Shown here one piece after another: positions 13,428 to 13,738 of a stretch of 13,738 nt of DNA. A model generated the notes under the pieces. That model was not told where the DNA came from. It saw nothing but the letters and a program-made list of their open reading frames with translations, and ran no database searches. The position numbers and the translations under genes were made by a program. Positions within the stretch are counted from its first letter, which is position 1. Each line of letters begins with the position of its first letter. The stretch lies in assembly GCA_050942555.1 (NCBI GenBank), contig JBMNNN010000035.1, positions 1-13,738 on the forward strand, given 5' to 3'. The DNA comes from JAAYXU01 sp050942555 (GTDB lineage: Bacteria > Bacillota > Clostridia > Christensenellales > UMGS416).

Positions 13428-13738
13428 ATGAAGCAGTTTCTCGTGGAGGTCTGGGGCGATCTGGCCTGCTTCACGCGGCCCGAGACCAAGGTCGAGCGCA
13501 TGAGCTACCCGGTAATGACGCCGTCGGCGGCCCGCGGCCTGCTGGACAGCATCTACTGTAAGTACACCGAATTCGGATGGCGCATCGACCGGATCGAGGT
13601 GCTCCGGCCCATCCGGTACATCGCTCTAAAGCGAAACGAAGTCAAGGACAAGATCGGGGATCAGGCGATTGCCCGCGCCATGCGGGGCGGAGAAGCGCCC
13701 ATCATCGTGGGCGACGCGACCAAGGAGATGACAGGCGC
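13428..13738 (+). CDS. cas5c: Cas5, type I-C (Cas5d), partial at right edge
   Basis: Only the first 103 codons are present; the frame is open to the window end. The N-terminus QFLVEVWGDLACFTRPETKVERMSYPVMTPSAARGLLDSIY is a near-textbook Cas5d start (VWGD at 8-11, CFTRPE 14-19, MTPSAARG 30-37). It continues with WRIDRIEVLRPIRYIALKRNEV (51-72, ending in the conserved RNEV). In type I-C systems, which lack Cas6, Cas5d cuts the precursor crRNA and stays on the crRNA 5' handle in Cascade. Tyrosines at 43 and 46 lie where the family's catalytic Tyr is expected; the other active residues are likely beyond the edge. AAGGAGG (13413-13419) overlaps the cas3 stop and is 8 bases from ATG, indicating translational coupling. 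Confidence 0.95.
   Translation, partial: MKQFLVEVWGDLACFTRPETKVERMSYPVMTPSAARGLLDSIYCKYTEFGWRIDRIEVLRPIRYIALKRNEVKDKIGDQAIARAMRGGEAPIIVGDATKEMTG

Noticed and set aside
12389..13501. 370-codon minus-strand open frame opposite cas3
   Set aside because: Antisense shadow of cas3 and cas5, both of which show catalytic or family motifs on the plus strand.

Overview
The window is GC-rich apart from a few AT-rich gaps between genes. It reads as chromosomal DNA of a Gram-positive anaerobe, most likely a high-GC member of the Clostridia (Bacillota). Supporting signs are strong AAGGAGG ribosome sites, frequent GTG/TTG starts, sigma-A type promoters, a lipoprotein-anchored efflux adaptor with no outer-membrane partner, and a small DUF4190 membrane protein. 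No rRNA, tRNA, transposase or CRISPR array was found. The genus cannot be fixed from the sequence alone.

Layout, left to right. Bases 1-338 are an AT-rich, non-coding leader with a perfect 10-bp inverted repeat. It leads into murA (339-1595), a complete UDP-GlcNAc enolpyruvyl transferase of peptidoglycan synthesis. A small membrane protein (1618-1839) is convergent with it. Next comes a plus-strand cluster: a ThuA-family protein, a flavin-reductase-like protein and a GAF-like/GGDEF protein whose active site is lost but whose RxxD inhibitory-site motif remains. A near-consensus promoter then drives a DUF4190 membrane protein that ends in a very good terminator. Immediately after it lies an Lgt-family gene in which residues essential in E. 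coli Lgt are replaced by cysteines. A minus-strand gene (5747-7009) faces it and encodes an unusual three-part protein: cytoplasmic DUF4145, one membrane helix, then an external NPCBM carbohydrate-binding-like domain with a Thr/Pro tail.

Bases 7429-10994 form a compact MacAB-like operon: a lipoprotein adaptor, an ABC ATPase and an FtsX-type permease. It is closed by a strong hairpin terminator at 11027-11067.

From 11109 an extended -10 promoter starts a type I-C CRISPR-Cas operon. cas3 (HD nuclease plus helicase) is complete, and cas5 (Cas5d type) runs off the right edge. The rest of the effector, the adaptation genes and the array should lie beyond the window.

The most notable observations are: a hairpin that would bring a distant near-perfect Shine-Dalgarno sequence to 8 nt from the forced TTG start of murA; the DUF4145-TM-NPCBM fusion; the degenerate GGDEF protein; and the Cys-substituted Lgt homologue.
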